Shown here: in pieces, positions 25,085-34,355 of the stretch
Position numbering within the stretch: the first letter of the stretch is position 1
Layout of the letters: each line of letters starts with the position of its first letter
Origin: an uncultured Collinsella sp.
Lineage (GTDB): Bacteria; Actinomycetota; Coriobacteriia; Coriobacteriales; Coriobacteriaceae
Assembly (NCBI GenBank): GCA_958445065.1
Contig: CAUCQW010000008.1
Coordinates: 1-64,000 of the forward strand
DNA length: 64,000 nt
Direction of reading: 5' to 3'
Notes under the pieces: model-generated
What the model was told of the DNA's origin: nothing
What the model saw: the letters and a program-made list of their open reading frames with translations, nothing else
The model's database searches: none
Position numbers and translations under genes: made by a program

Positions 25085-26359
25085 ATGCGGGAGATGAAGG
25101 ACAGTGGCGTCGAGTGGCTCGGCGAGGTCCCCTCGAGGTGGAAATTGCATAGGGCTAAGCGCCTGTTTAAACTCACCAACGACAGGGGCAACGATGACCT
25201 TACGCTTTTGGCAGCGACCCAGAAGCATGGCATGTGGCCTCAGGATAGGCTTGAAGGTGTTGTTCGCGTTAAGGACGATACCGACCTAAGTAGATTCCGT
25301 ACGGTTCACAGGAATGATTTTGTAATCAGCCTGCGCAGCTTCCAGGGCGGCTTCGAGCGCTCCGACTTCGAAGGGGTCTGTTCGCCTGCTTACCAAACGT
25401 TTCGCTCAATAAAGCCAATCGACTATCAGTTCTATAAGTACTTGTTTAAGTCGCCGTCGTTTATTGACCATATGAATTCACTAACGTTGGGCATCCGCGA
25501 AGGCAAAACAATCAAGTTCGAGGACTTTGCAGCCCAAGTGCTACCCATGCCTCCCCTCGATGAGCAGCGCCGCATCGCGGAATACCTGGACGATAAGTGC
25601 GCCGAAATCGACCGCGCCGTCTCCACCGCCGAGCAGTCTATTGAAGAGTACAGGGCGTATCAAAACGATGTGGTTAAACGAGCCATTGTTTACGGTACGT
25701 GTAACGCTTTCAAAGTGAAAGAAAGCGGAGTCCCGGCGATAGGAAAAATGAATGCGAACTGGGGCCTCGTGATGGTGAAGCGTCTCGCTGTATTTCTCAA
25801 CGGAGATAGAAGTGACAGCTACCCTTCAGGCGACGACATTCAAGAGGCTGGAATTCCGTTTATTACGTCTGGCGACCTCAATGGTCGTTATCTTCCCGAC
25901 GTCTTTTCGAAGTACATTTCGCAAGATAAGTACGATTCACTTAAGGGTGTGAAGCTACGGCGCGGTGATGTCGTCTTTTGTTTGCGCGGAAGCGTTGGCA
26001 AATGCTCGTTGAACCGAACGGAGAACTGCGGCACGGTTGCTTCTTCGCTGACTGTCGCTAGACCCATTTGCTGCGCTCCCGAGTGGCTTAGCTATGCGCT
26101 TACGTGCTCATCTACCACCAATCAAGCCATGGCTACTGCCATTGGTGCAACGAGCGCAAATCTTGCCGCTAACGTATTGGCTCGGGCGTTTGTGCCATTG
26201 CCCCCTCTCTCCGAACAGCGTCTCATTGCGGACTACTTGGACGAGAAGTGCACCCAGATCGATGCCGATATCGCTGCCAAGCAGGCTATCATCACCGACC
26301 TCAAAGCGTACAAGCAGTCGCTCATCTACGAGACCGTCACCGGAAAGCGGGAGGTGTAG
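25085..26359 (+). CDS. hsdS: Type I restriction-modification specificity subunit HsdS
   Basis: The 424-residue protein opens with the HsdS phrase MKDSGVEWLGEVPSRWKL. It has two target-recognition domains, each closed by a PLPPLxEQ-type repeat (MPPLDEQRRIAEYLDDKCAEID near 155 and PLPPLSEQRLIADYLDEKCTQID near 375) leading into coiled-coil spacers. The two half-sites of the DNA target are set by these domains. The second TRD looks intact, so the gene is probably functional. Base use in the TRDs is lower in G+C than in hsdM and hsdR, common for exchanged specificity domains. It follows hsdM by 2 nt. Confidence 0.95.
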   Translation: MREMKDSGVEWLGEVPSRWKLHRAKRLFKLTNDRGNDDLTLLAATQKHGMWPQDRLEGVVRVKDDTDLSRFRTVHRNDFVISLRSFQGGFERSDFEGVCSPAYQTFRSIKPIDYQFYKYLFKSPSFIDHMNSLTLGIREGKTIKFEDFAAQVLPMPPLDEQRRIAEYLDDKCAEIDRAVSTAEQSIEEYRAYQNDVVKRAIVYGTCNAFKVKESGVPAIGKMNANWGLVMVKRLAVFLNGDRSDSYPSGDDIQEAGIPFITSGDLNGRYLPDVFSKYISQDKYDSLKGVKLRRGDVVFCLRGSVGKCSLNRTENCGTVASSLTVARPICCAPEWLSYALTCSSTTNQAMATAIGATSANLAANVLARAFVPLPPLSEQRLIADYLDEKCTQIDADIAAKQAIITDLKAYKQSLIYETVTGKREV

Positions 26360-26362
26360 CCA

Positions 26363-26926
26363 ATGGGCGATTCCTATCGTCTTCCGGGCATCGTGCTGGA
26401 GGCGTCGTCGTCGAAAACGTGGGATATTGCCGTTTCCGAATGGCACGTGGTGGGGTGCCATGACAATGGGAACACCTCCGGAGAGTGTCTTTGCGGGCAT
26501 GAGGGCATCAGGTATGAGTTCACAATCAAAAATTCCGTCAACGGGAAAGAGCTCTCGCCAATAGGCTCCACCTGCATCCTTAAGTTTGAAAATGATGAGC
26601 TCAAGAACGAGGTTGAGGGCTGGAAGGCAGCGATCAAGCTGCTGGAAGCCCTTGAGGCGAGGAAGCCGGGCGTGCGACTCGATGGCATGAACAGGGATCT
26701 GTTTTCTCGACGCCTCTACGCTTTCCTTTACGAGAGGGGCGCCTTTCCGGCCAATAGGTACAACGGTTATGACGGTCGAAACGATTACGAGTTCATGGTG
26801 GATATGTTCAACAAGAGGACGGCACCGACGGAAAAGCAGCGCGCGAAGATGTACATGGTGCTAAACAAGAGCATATTTCCGTGGCTCGCTCTCTTTGGTC
26901 GCGAGTTGAGAGAGATGAGGTTGTAG
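26363..26926 (+). CDS. Unrecognised Zn-finger-like protein inside the type I operon
   Basis: I do not recognise a named family for this 187-residue protein. Its N-terminal third has WHVVGCHDN, CLCGHEGIRYEFTIKN and GSTCILKF, a C...CxC...C arrangement. I have seen it in phage- and plasmid-type proteins, where it looks like a small metal-binding domain. The rest is helical and charged, with a tryptophan-containing end (IFPWLALFGRELREM). It lies between hsdS (3-nt gap) and hsdR (1-nt gap), so it is certainly cotranscribed and probably connected to restriction. It could regulate HsdR, recognise a phage component, or be a passenger. Confidence 0.6.
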   Translation: MGDSYRLPGIVLEASSSKTWDIAVSEWHVVGCHDNGNTSGECLCGHEGIRYEFTIKNSVNGKELSPIGSTCILKFENDELKNEVEGWKAAIKLLEALEARKPGVRLDGMNRDLFSRRLYAFLYERGAFPANRYNGYDGRNDYEFMVDMFNKRTAPTEKQRAKMYMVLNKSIFPWLALFGRELREMRL

Positions 26927-26927
26927 C

Positions 26928-29900
26928 ATGCCTGCGCAGACAAAGGAAAAGAACCTCGAAGAGGACATCGAGTCGTTTCTCTGCTCGCCTGAGGGCGGTT
27001 TCTTCAAGTGCGACGACAGGCATTCGCTCCTCTACGTCGAGGACGGCACCTATCAGATGGTCGGCGGCGGCTACATGGAGCATCGTGACCGTGCGCTCGA
27101 CGCCGCCACCCTGGTCAACTTCATCCAGACGACGCAGCCCAAGGCGTGGGATCGCTTCGAGCGCATGTGCAACTCCGATTCCACGGCGAAGTTCGCCAAG
27201 GTCTTCAACGACGCCGTCGACCGCCTGGGTATGGTCGCGGTGCTCAAACACGGCTTCAAGCACCGAGGAATTCCTTTCAAGGTCGTATTCTTCAAGCCGG
27301 AGAGCGGGCTTAACGAAAGCGCCGCCGACCGCTATGCCAAGAACGTCTGCCGCTGCATCCGCCAGTTCCACTTCGCCGAGACGGGCAACCAGACCATCGA
27401 CATGGTCCTGGACGTGAACGGCATCCCCCTGGTGAGCATAGAGCTCAAGGACCAGTTCACCGGCCAAGACGTTGAGAATGCCATGCGCCAGTGGCGCGAG
27501 GACCGCGACCCGAGGTGTCGCTGTCTCAAGTTCAACACGCGCATGGTGGCCTTTTTCGCCGTCGATCTCGAAAATGTCTACATGACCACCAAGCTGGAGG
27601 GCGCGAAGACCTTCTTCCTGCCGTTCAACCAGGGCTCCGCCGGGGCGGGAAACGACGGCGGCGCCGGCAACCCCGCAAATCCCGACGGTTATGCCACGAG
27701 CCACTTGTGGGAGGTCGCCCTGCAGAAGGACAGCCTGCTCGATATCGTCAACAAGTTCCTCCACCTGGAGGTCAAGGAAGAGACAGAGCTCGATGCGCGC
27801 GGCAACGAGGTGAAGCGCAAGAAGGAGCGCATCATCTTCCCCCGTTACCACCAGCTCGACTCCGTGCGTAAGGTCATCGCCGACGTGCGCGCGAACGGGA
27901 CGGGCAAGAACTACCTCGTGCAGCATTCGGCGGGGTCGGGCAAGTCGAACAGCATCGCCTGGACGGCCTATCGCCTTGCATCCCTCTTTGTGGATGACAC
28001 CCCGCTGTTCGACTCCGTGGTCGTCGTCACCGACCGCCGAGTGCTCGACAGCCAGCTGCAGGAGACCATCTCGGGCTTCGATCACGCCATCGGCTCGGTC
28101 GTGACCATCGGCAAGGACAAGACCTCGGCCGACCTGCGGGACGCCATCAACGGCGGCGCTCGTCTCATCGTCTCGACCCTTCAGAAGTTCCCCGTGATCT
28201 ACGAGCAGGTCGAGAGCAAGGGTAAGCGCTTCGCCATCATCGTCGACGAGGCACATTCGTCCCAGACGGGAACGAGCGCGCTCAAGCTCAAGAGCGCCCT
28301 TGCCGACAAGCGCGACGCGCTCGAGGAGTACGCTGAGATCGAGGCGGAAGCCGAGGACGCCGCAGCCGATTGGGAGGACCAGCTCGCCGACGAGCTCGCG
28401 AGCCACGGCCGTCACAAGAACCTGACCTTCGTTGCCTTTACCGCCACGCCAAAGGAACAGACGCTCGAGATCTTCGGCGATGAGTGGCCTGACGGGTCCT
28501 TCCACCCGTTCCACGTCTACTCGATGCGCCAGGCGATAGAGGAGGGCTTCATTATGGACCCCCTCGCCAACTACGTGAGTTATTCGGAGGCCGTCGAGCT
28601 CGCACGCACGGTCCCCGACAATCCCGACGTACCGAGCAGCCCCACGCTCAAGCTGCTCCGCAAGTATAAGGAGCTGCACCCCTATGCCCTCGGCCAGAAA
28701 GCCGAGATCATCGTGGAGACATTCCGCAATGTGACACGCACCAAAATCCGCGGCAAGGGCAAGATGATGGTGGTCACGGCCTCGCGCCTCGCGACGGTTC
28801 GCTACTACCACGAGATCAAGCGCTACATGCAGAAGAAGGGCTACGATGATATCGAGGTGCTGGTGGCGTTCTCGGGCGCCATTAGCGACCCGGCTGACGG
28901 CCCCGACGGTCCCGAGTACACCGAGCCGGTCATCAACGTCGGCCACGATGGACAACGCGTCGCCGAGAGCCAAACGAAGGCCGAGTTCCACAACTATGGG
29001 GACGTGCTTGTTGTTGCCGAGAAGTACCAGACGGGCTTTGACGAGCCGCTGCTGCACACGCTGGTGGTGGACAAGAAGCTCAAGGACGTGAAGGCCGTCC
29101 AGACGCTCTGCCGCGTCAACCGCATCCACCCGGACAAGGAGGACACCTACATCCTCGACTTCGTGAACAAGCCCGAGGACATCCAGAAGGCTTTCGAACG
29201 CTTCTACACCGAGACGTCGCTTTCCGAGCAGATTAACACCGACCTCCTCTATCAGGTGCAGACCGATATTCGCGGTTACGGGCTCTATGACGAGTCTGAC
29301 ATTGAGGCCGCTGCCGAGATAGTCTTCACCGATGGCAAGGGTAAATCGCAGAGCAACGTGCAGGGTAAGCTCGCGGCCGTTTTGAAGCCGGCGGTCGCGC
29401 GTTATAACGAGTTGAACGACGATGAACGCTATCAGGTTCGTCGCAAGGTGCGTAGCTTCTGCAAGTGGTACACCTACATCACCCAGATCGTGCGCATGTT
29501 TGACCGAGACCTGCATAAGGAATACGTGTATTTAAGCTATCTGCGCCACCTCCTCAAGGTCGAGAAGATCCCCGTCGAGGCTGTGGACGACAAGGTCGAG
29601 ATGCGCTTCTACAAGCTCAAGCAGGAGTTCGAGGGCAGCATTTCGCTTGAGCCTGGCGGCGGCGTGCTCGATCCCGGTGGCGCGGCCAAGACCGTGACGC
29701 CCGATAAGAAGCGCGACCCGCTGCAGGTGCTCGTGGATAAGTTCAACGAGCAGTGGGCTGGCAACTTCACCGAGGGAGATCGTGTGGTTATCGACACGCT
29801 GTGGAAGCGTATCGCCGAAAACCCGCAGGTCGCCGACACCATCCGTCGCGACGGCAGACAGGTCTTCGAATCAAGCCTGCTGCCCAAGGTGTTCGATGAG

Positions 29901-30020
29901 GAGGCTCGCCGCGCCTATGTGGAGAACACGGACTCCTTTACCAGCCTCTTTGAGGACAGTGAGAAGTATCGCGCCATGATGAGCGCCATCGGGCAGCTGC
30001 TGGTTGAGAAATTCAAGTAG
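26928..30020 (+). CDS. hsdR: Type I restriction enzyme endonuclease/translocase subunit HsdR
   Basis: The 1030-residue protein has the HsdR layout. The N-terminal nuclease domain contains VLDVNGIPLVSIELKDQ (PD-(D/E)XK-type residues near 160-175). The SF2 motor has Walker A HSAGSGKSNS near residue 338, DEAH in IIVDEAHSSQTG near 437 and TATPKEQT near 506. A C-terminal helical part follows. It uses ATP to pull DNA past the complex and cuts at a distance from the unmodified site. The reading frame is complete with no stop or shift. With HsdM and HsdS this makes a full type I system. Confidence 0.96.
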   Translation: MPAQTKEKNLEEDIESFLCSPEGGFFKCDDRHSLLYVEDGTYQMVGGGYMEHRDRALDAATLVNFIQTTQPKAWDRFERMCNSDSTAKFAKVFNDAVDRLGMVAVLKHGFKHRGIPFKVVFFKPESGLNESAADRYAKNVCRCIRQFHFAETGNQTIDMVLDVNGIPLVSIELKDQFTGQDVENAMRQWREDRDPRCRCLKFNTRMVAFFAVDLENVYMTTKLEGAKTFFLPFNQGSAGAGNDGGAGNPANPDGYATSHLWEVALQKDSLLDIVNKFLHLEVKEETELDARGNEVKRKKERIIFPRYHQLDSVRKVIADVRANGTGKNYLVQHSAGSGKSNSIAWTAYRLASLFVDDTPLFDSVVVVTDRRVLDSQLQETISGFDHAIGSVVTIGKDKTSADLRDAINGGARLIVSTLQKFPVIYEQVESKGKRFAIIVDEAHSSQTGTSALKLKSALADKRDALEEYAEIEAEAEDAAADWEDQLADELASHGRHKNLTFVAFTATPKEQTLEIFGDEWPDGSFHPFHVYSMRQAIEEGFIMDPLANYVSYSEAVELARTVPDNPDVPSSPTLKLLRKYKELHPYALGQKAEIIVETFRNVTRTKIRGKGKMMVVTASRLATVRYYHEIKRYMQKKGYDDIEVLVAFSGAISDPADGPDGPEYTEPVINVGHDGQRVAESQTKAEFHNYGDVLVVAEKYQTGFDEPLLHTLVVDKKLKDVKAVQTLCRVNRIHPDKEDTYILDFVNKPEDIQKAFERFYTETSLSEQINTDLLYQVQTDIRGYGLYDESDIEAAAEIVFTDGKGKSQSNVQGKLAAVLKPAVARYNELNDDERYQVRRKVRSFCKWYTYITQIVRMFDRDLHKEYVYLSYLRHLLKVEKIPVEAVDDKVEMRFYKLKQEFEGSISLEPGGGVLDPGGAAKTVTPDKKRDPLQVLVDKFNEQWAGNFTEGDRVVIDTLWKRIAENPQVADTIRRDGRQVFESSLLPKVFDEEARRAYVENTDSFTSLFEDSEKYRAMMSAIGQLLVEKFK

Positions 30021-30059
30021 GATTCCTGAGATTGATGTTGGAAAAAGGGGCAACCGCAA

Positions 30060-32183
30060 ATGAAAGCAACCGAGGCAAATCTACTCGACCTTATGGGCGT
30101 GGCGAAGATGCAGTTCGTCATTCCCGTGTACCAGCGAGTTTACTCGTGGAGTGTAAAAGAGTGCGAGGTGCTTTGGGATGACGTCATGCGAGCGGGTCGT
30201 GATGGCGTATCGCACTTCGTGGGGTCAATGCTTTATATCCCCGAGTCCGAGAGCTCTGCCACGAGCATTTCGCGCGTGCTTCTGATTGACGGACAGCAGC
30301 GCATGACGACGTTTTCGTTGATGATTGCAGCTTTGGCTGACTATTTGGAGAGCAACCCCGACAAGGCTGGCTTCCTTGGCGACCTCAAAATCTCGGCGCT
30401 GAGGAAAAATTACCTCTTTAACGATGACGACTACAACGGTCTGGCGCGCTACAAGCTGGTGCTTTCGCAGGACGATAAAGAGACGCTGTTCTCCATCGTG
30501 TCTGGGTCTCCCGCGCCAGATGAAAAATCGGATCGCATTGTCGAGAACCATGCGTTCTTCCATGAAAAGATGCACGGGAAATCATTCGACCCTGCAAGGC
30601 TTTGGGCGGGGCTAAACCGCGTGCAGGTCATCGACACTAAGCTCACCGCTGGCGTTGATAATGCCCAGCTCATATTTGAGTCCATGAACTCCAAGGGCAA
30701 GCCGCTCACGCCCATTGACCTCATCCGTAACTACGTTCTAATGTCGCTTCCCAACGACGAACAGACCAAGCTTTATGAGGGTTATTGGCATCCACTCGAG
30801 TGCTTGTTCGGAAAAGGCGGCGAGGACGAGTTCAATGCATTTATCTGGTACTGGCTGTGGCTTAAAGTTCCCAATAGGATGCCGAAGGAGAACGAGGCCT
30901 ACTACGAGTTTAAGCGCTATTTCGCCGACGACTACGATGGTGACACCGAGGGTCTGCTTAAGGAGCTGCGTGGGTATGCGCATAGATACGCCAGTCTGTT
31001 CCTTGGTAAGGAGAAGGACGACGGACTACGCCGAGTGTTCGGCAGAATCGTAAGCCTCGACGTGAAGCAGATAAGGCCCCTCTTAATGTTGCTTTACTCG
31101 GTTTACGAGGGGAATGGGCTAGACCGCAATGCGTTTCTGCGTATCTGCGAGACTATCGAGTCGTTCCTGTTCAGGCGGGCGGTTTGCGGCAGGCTTACCA
31201 CGGGCCTAAATAATTTCTTTGCCGGCATGTATCGCAATCTCGAGCAGCAGGACGATATAGAGGAGTACGTTACGGCGATGCTCCTTATCCACAGCAGCGG
31301 TATGACTGCGTACTTCCCGACAGACGAGCATTTTGTCGAGGAGTTTAAGACGCGTGACTGCTACAACCGTTTCTCCAAAAAGCGCTATTACCTGGAGCGC
31401 ATGGAGAACTGGCACCGCCCGAAGGAGCCCATTTCGGCCGGCGATTACCAGATCGAGCACATCATGCCCCAGACGATCGATGATGAGCACGGCTGGAAGG
31501 AATCGCTTGGCGAGAACTGGGAAGACGTCCACGACAGGCTGTGCAACAACTTGGGAAATCTTACGCTGACGGGCTACAACCAGGAGTACTCAAACCGGTC
31601 GTTCTCGGACAAGCTCAATCTGCCTGACGTCGGATTTAAGTGCAGCCCGCTCTACCTAAACAAATCGATTGTCTCGCATGAAAAATGGGGTGAGGAAGAG
31701 ATTGGGCAGCGCGCGGACGAGCTGGCGAAAGAAGCGTGCGAGATATGGAAGTATCCCGACCTTCCGGCAGACGTCGTCGACAAGTACCGTCCTTCTCGTG
31801 GGGAGTCTGACGAGGCTCCTGTCTGGACTCTGCAGGAGAACCACCCCACCTTTGCCGAAGGTGGGCTCAACCAGAAGCTTTTCGATGAGGTGCGCGAGTC
31901 CGTTCTGAGTGGTAACCCTTCGTGGGAGTCCTACATAGCTAAGTACTATGTAGGCTTCAGGTCGGGCAAGCGAAAACTGCATGCCGTGCTAGAAGGCAGG
32001 ACCAGCAACGGTGGTTGGATTGCCGTTGGCTTGGCAAAGAGTGTGGATGATCTAACGGATCCAGAGGACATGTGCCAGGACAAGCGTACGCAGGGTGGAT
32101 TTGGCCCGGGCTTGCCCACTTACGTTGCGCTTCGAAATGCCGATGACATTCCTGCGGTGCTCGATCTCATAAAGCAGTGCTAG
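30060..32183 (+). CDS. GmrSD-type DUF262/DUF1524 protein
   Basis: The 707-residue protein has an N-terminal DUF262 domain with the ParB-like motif DGQQRMTTF near residue 75. The DUF1524 HNH-like nuclease domain has IEHIMPQT near 465 and NNLGNLTLTGYNQEYSN near 495. A C-terminal region of DUF5655 type follows (YVGFRSGKRKLHAVLEG). Fused GmrSD-type proteins cut modified (for example glucosylated hydroxymethyl-cytosine) phage DNA, or act in BREX/Ssp-type defence. It starts 39 nt after hsdR on the same strand and probably shares its transcript. A type I system with a modification-dependent enzyme covers both unmodified and modified phage DNA. Confidence 0.88.
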   Translation: MKATEANLLDLMGVAKMQFVIPVYQRVYSWSVKECEVLWDDVMRAGRDGVSHFVGSMLYIPESESSATSISRVLLIDGQQRMTTFSLMIAALADYLESNPDKAGFLGDLKISALRKNYLFNDDDYNGLARYKLVLSQDDKETLFSIVSGSPAPDEKSDRIVENHAFFHEKMHGKSFDPARLWAGLNRVQVIDTKLTAGVDNAQLIFESMNSKGKPLTPIDLIRNYVLMSLPNDEQTKLYEGYWHPLECLFGKGGEDEFNAFIWYWLWLKVPNRMPKENEAYYEFKRYFADDYDGDTEGLLKELRGYAHRYASLFLGKEKDDGLRRVFGRIVSLDVKQIRPLLMLLYSVYEGNGLDRNAFLRICETIESFLFRRAVCGRLTTGLNNFFAGMYRNLEQQDDIEEYVTAMLLIHSSGMTAYFPTDEHFVEEFKTRDCYNRFSKKRYYLERMENWHRPKEPISAGDYQIEHIMPQTIDDEHGWKESLGENWEDVHDRLCNNLGNLTLTGYNQEYSNRSFSDKLNLPDVGFKCSPLYLNKSIVSHEKWGEEEIGQRADELAKEACEIWKYPDLPADVVDKYRPSRGESDEAPVWTLQENHPTFAEGGLNQKLFDEVRESVLSGNPSWESYIAKYYVGFRSGKRKLHAVLEGRTSNGGWIAVGLAKSVDDLTDPEDMCQDKRTQGGFGPGLPTYVALRNADDIPAVLDLIKQC

Positions 32184-32189
32184 GTTGAA

Positions 32190-32216
32190 GGCCGGGAATC
32201 TAGTTCCCGGCCCTTG
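32190..32216 (+). terminator. Terminator at the end of the defence operon
   Basis: GGCCGGGAA and TTCCCGGCC form a 9-bp stem around a 5-nt loop directly after the GmrSD-type gene. The T run is poor, so strength is uncertain. The remaining bases to 32314 hold nothing recognised. Confidence 0.6.
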
Positions 32217-32314
32217 CCAGCTCAAAATCGTCGATGGCCCATTCGCCCGTCTACGCCCCCCACAATCCCGCTAGTCGCTTGATTTGGTTTACGGCCCTCA
32301 GTTTTCGGCATCTG

Positions 32315-33301
32315 TTACTCGTCGTCCCCGTCGTTGGGGTCGCCCTTGAGGGTGTTGATGTCCAGGTACTGGTTGTCGTCCTCTTTTTGCTGCGTTGCCG
32401 ATTCGGACGCGGTGGGGCCGCGGAACAGCTGGAATCCCTCAAACGCAATGACGCCGAGCAGGGCAATGATAATGGCGATAAAGGCAACCTTGACTGCCTG
32501 CGGAAATTCCGAGAAACGCAGCGCCTTTTCCTCGGCGTAATAATCGGCGAAGCGCTCTTCGCCCGTGCTTTTGGTATATGCCGGTGCGGGCGCGGCCTCC
32601 GGGTCATATTCCGGTGCAGGCGTGGCAGCGTACGGATCGTTGAGATAATCGCTCGATGCGGTGTCATAATCCTCGGTCTCGATGCGACCGGTGCCAGCAT
32701 GGCCATCGGAATAATCGGAATATGTCGCACCGCCCTCATAGCCCGCGGCGCTCGTGTCGGCGGCAAAAAGCGGGTTAACTGGAACATCGAGCGCCGGCAT
32801 GCCGGTAGAGGTCTCATCCAGATCGGCTGCGGCCCAGGAATCGTAGGCAACCTGACGGGCAACGGGCTCATCGAGCCTTGCGACCGGAGGCTTGCGTGCC
32901 GCAGGAACAGGCAACTGCTGGGCGCTGTACATAACGGTGCTGTCGGCCGATTTGCCCTGCGTCGCTGCAGCGAGAAATGCCGCCGTCTCGGACGGGTCGC
33001 TTGCGGGGCGGGGAGCGGGCGTGGGCGCCGAAGTGGGTGCGGGCGTAGGCGCGGGCGTCGAAACAGGCGACTGCGCAGGAGTCGGCGCAGATGCGGTTTT
33101 AGGCGCAAGTGCGGGATTGGGGCTTGACGGGCGAGCCCCGCCGCCCATGAGTTCGTCGGCGGTCCACGGGCGATCATCCATCACGTCGTCAAGGCTCAGC
33201 GAAAACAGGTCGTCTTCACCCTCATCGAACATGCGGTGCACATGTCCACCAATTGCCGGAATCAATCCGCGACCGGTGCATGATGCCTTGCTCAACGCCA
33301 T
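32315..33301 (-). CDS. Single-span membrane protein with Ala/Pro-rich region
   Basis: This 328-residue protein is of unknown function. Residues 70-115 are a low-complexity alanine/proline/threonine stretch (PTPAPTSAPTPAP type). A long acidic and tyrosine-rich region follows. One membrane segment (VAFIAIIIALLGVIAFEGFQLF) lies near residues 271-293, and a short acidic tail ends EDDN...DPNDGDDE. With no signal peptide, the long N-terminal part is probably cytoplasmic. The start ATG at 33301 follows AAAGGATGG. A longer frame to 33397 lacks a site. It is 123 nt downstream of the regulator on the same strand, and no link to its neighbours is visible. Confidence 0.65.
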   Translation of the reverse strand: MALSKASCTGRGLIPAIGGHVHRMFDEGEDDLFSLSLDDVMDDRPWTADELMGGGARPSSPNPALAPKTASAPTPAQSPVSTPAPTPAPTSAPTPAPRPASDPSETAAFLAAATQGKSADSTVMYSAQQLPVPAARKPPVARLDEPVARQVAYDSWAAADLDETSTGMPALDVPVNPLFAADTSAAGYEGGATYSDYSDGHAGTGRIETEDYDTASSDYLNDPYAATPAPEYDPEAAPAPAYTKSTGEERFADYYAEEKALRFSEFPQAVKVAFIAIIIALLGVIAFEGFQLFRGPTASESATQQKEDDNQYLDINTLKGDPNDGDDE

Positions 33302-33424
33302 TCTGTTCCATCCTTTCGAAATACTAATGACATCGATTATATGGAACTTCCCAAGCTGCTCGGTCTTGGATTCGTGCTTTCCAGAACTCGCGCCCAAAAG
33401 GGGAGGGGCAATCCAGGCGAGTGC

Positions 33425-34078
33425 CTACTTGTCGCCGGCCGCCGCCTTGGCCTCATTGAGGTAGCTATAGAAGCTGTACTTGGAGATGCCAAAGAACTCG
33501 CAGGCGCGCTCGCTCGACTTGGAAATGAGGAAGGCACCGCGACGGTCGAGGTAGCCAATGGCACGAATGCGCTCGTCTTTGGTCATGAGTGCCGCGGGCT
33601 TGCCCACAAACTGCTCGCACTCGTGCAGCAGGTCCTCGAGCAGGTCGCCGATGTTCTTGGTAATGGGCTCGGGCTCGGTATAGCCCGTGCCGCCGGTGCC
33701 GGTGAAAGCGTCGAGCGAGCGCTCAAAAGCCTTCATAAGCGTAATGTCAAAGTTGATGCCCAAAATGCCGACGGGCTTGCCTTCGTCGTTGCGGATAAAG
33801 ATGGTCGAGGACTTGAGCAGCTTGCCATCGGTGGTTTTAGTGAGGTACGGCTCGCGGTCGTGTACGTCGGTGCTGCCCTCGTGCATGGACTCAAACACGA
33901 TATGGCTGGGGCCGTCACCCAGTTTGCGCCCGCTGACGTGGCCGTTTTCGATCACTACGATGGAGTGGTCCACGTCCTCGGTCTCCAGATCGTGGACGAC
34001 GACTTCGCAGTTGGGGCCAAATTGGAGCGCCAGGCCGTGTGCGAGGCGCTTGTAAAACTCAATCTGTGCGGGGGTCAT
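33425..34078 (-). CDS. YheO-like PAS/HTH transcriptional regulator 2
   Basis: The 217-residue paralogue of the regulator at 7147 has a PAS-type domain (EVVVHDLETEDVDHSIVVI, VSGRKLGDGPSH, IFIRNDEGKPVGILGIN). A C-terminal helix-turn-helix follows (FFGISKYSFYSYLNEAK). The start ATG at 34078 follows AGGAAGG. It is transcribed away from ygeX, with a 277-bp control region between, and so probably regulates the second half of the purine locus. Family members respond to small metabolites; the ligand here is unknown, perhaps a purine degradation intermediate. Confidence 0.85.
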   Translation of the reverse strand: MTPAQIEFYKRLAHGLALQFGPNCEVVVHDLETEDVDHSIVVIENGHVSGRKLGDGPSHIVFESMHEGSTDVHDREPYLTKTTDGKLLKSSTIFIRNDEGKPVGILGINFDITLMKAFERSLDAFTGTGGTGYTEPEPITKNIGDLLEDLLHECEQFVGKPAALMTKDERIRAIGYLDRRGAFLISKSSERACEFFGISKYSFYSYLNEAKAAAGDK

Positions 34079-34218
34079 GGGTGCCTTCCTAAAAATTAGT
34101 TTGGGCACACTTTGCCATAAACCACATCTGTTCGCAAACAAATCCATCAACAAGGCAATTCATGACCGTTCGGCGGCGAAAAAGTACCGATTACGGCAAC
34201 AAACAATTTGTTAGGTTT

Positions 34219-34267
34219 GCCAATCAAAAAGTGTGATAGAACAGTGCTAACAAACTTTTTGTTTGGC
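34219..34267. promoter_or_regulatory. Inverted repeat upstream of ygeX
   Basis: Arms GCCAATCAAAAAGT at 34219-34232 and ACTTTTTGTTTGGC at 34254-34267 pair with one mismatch across a 21-bp centre containing TGATAGAAC, a -10-like box. AACAAA/TTTGTT elements recur around it (34200-34262). It is a candidate operator for the YheO-like regulator next to it. I could not find a clear copy in front of the permease at 8156. Confidence 0.45.
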
Positions 34268-34355
34268 ATCCACATAAAAGTTCAGTCGCATGAATGGGAA
34301 TGGGCTGAAACGCGTATGCGGGGGCCGGCAAGAGAGGACTTAAGGAGTTCACCGT

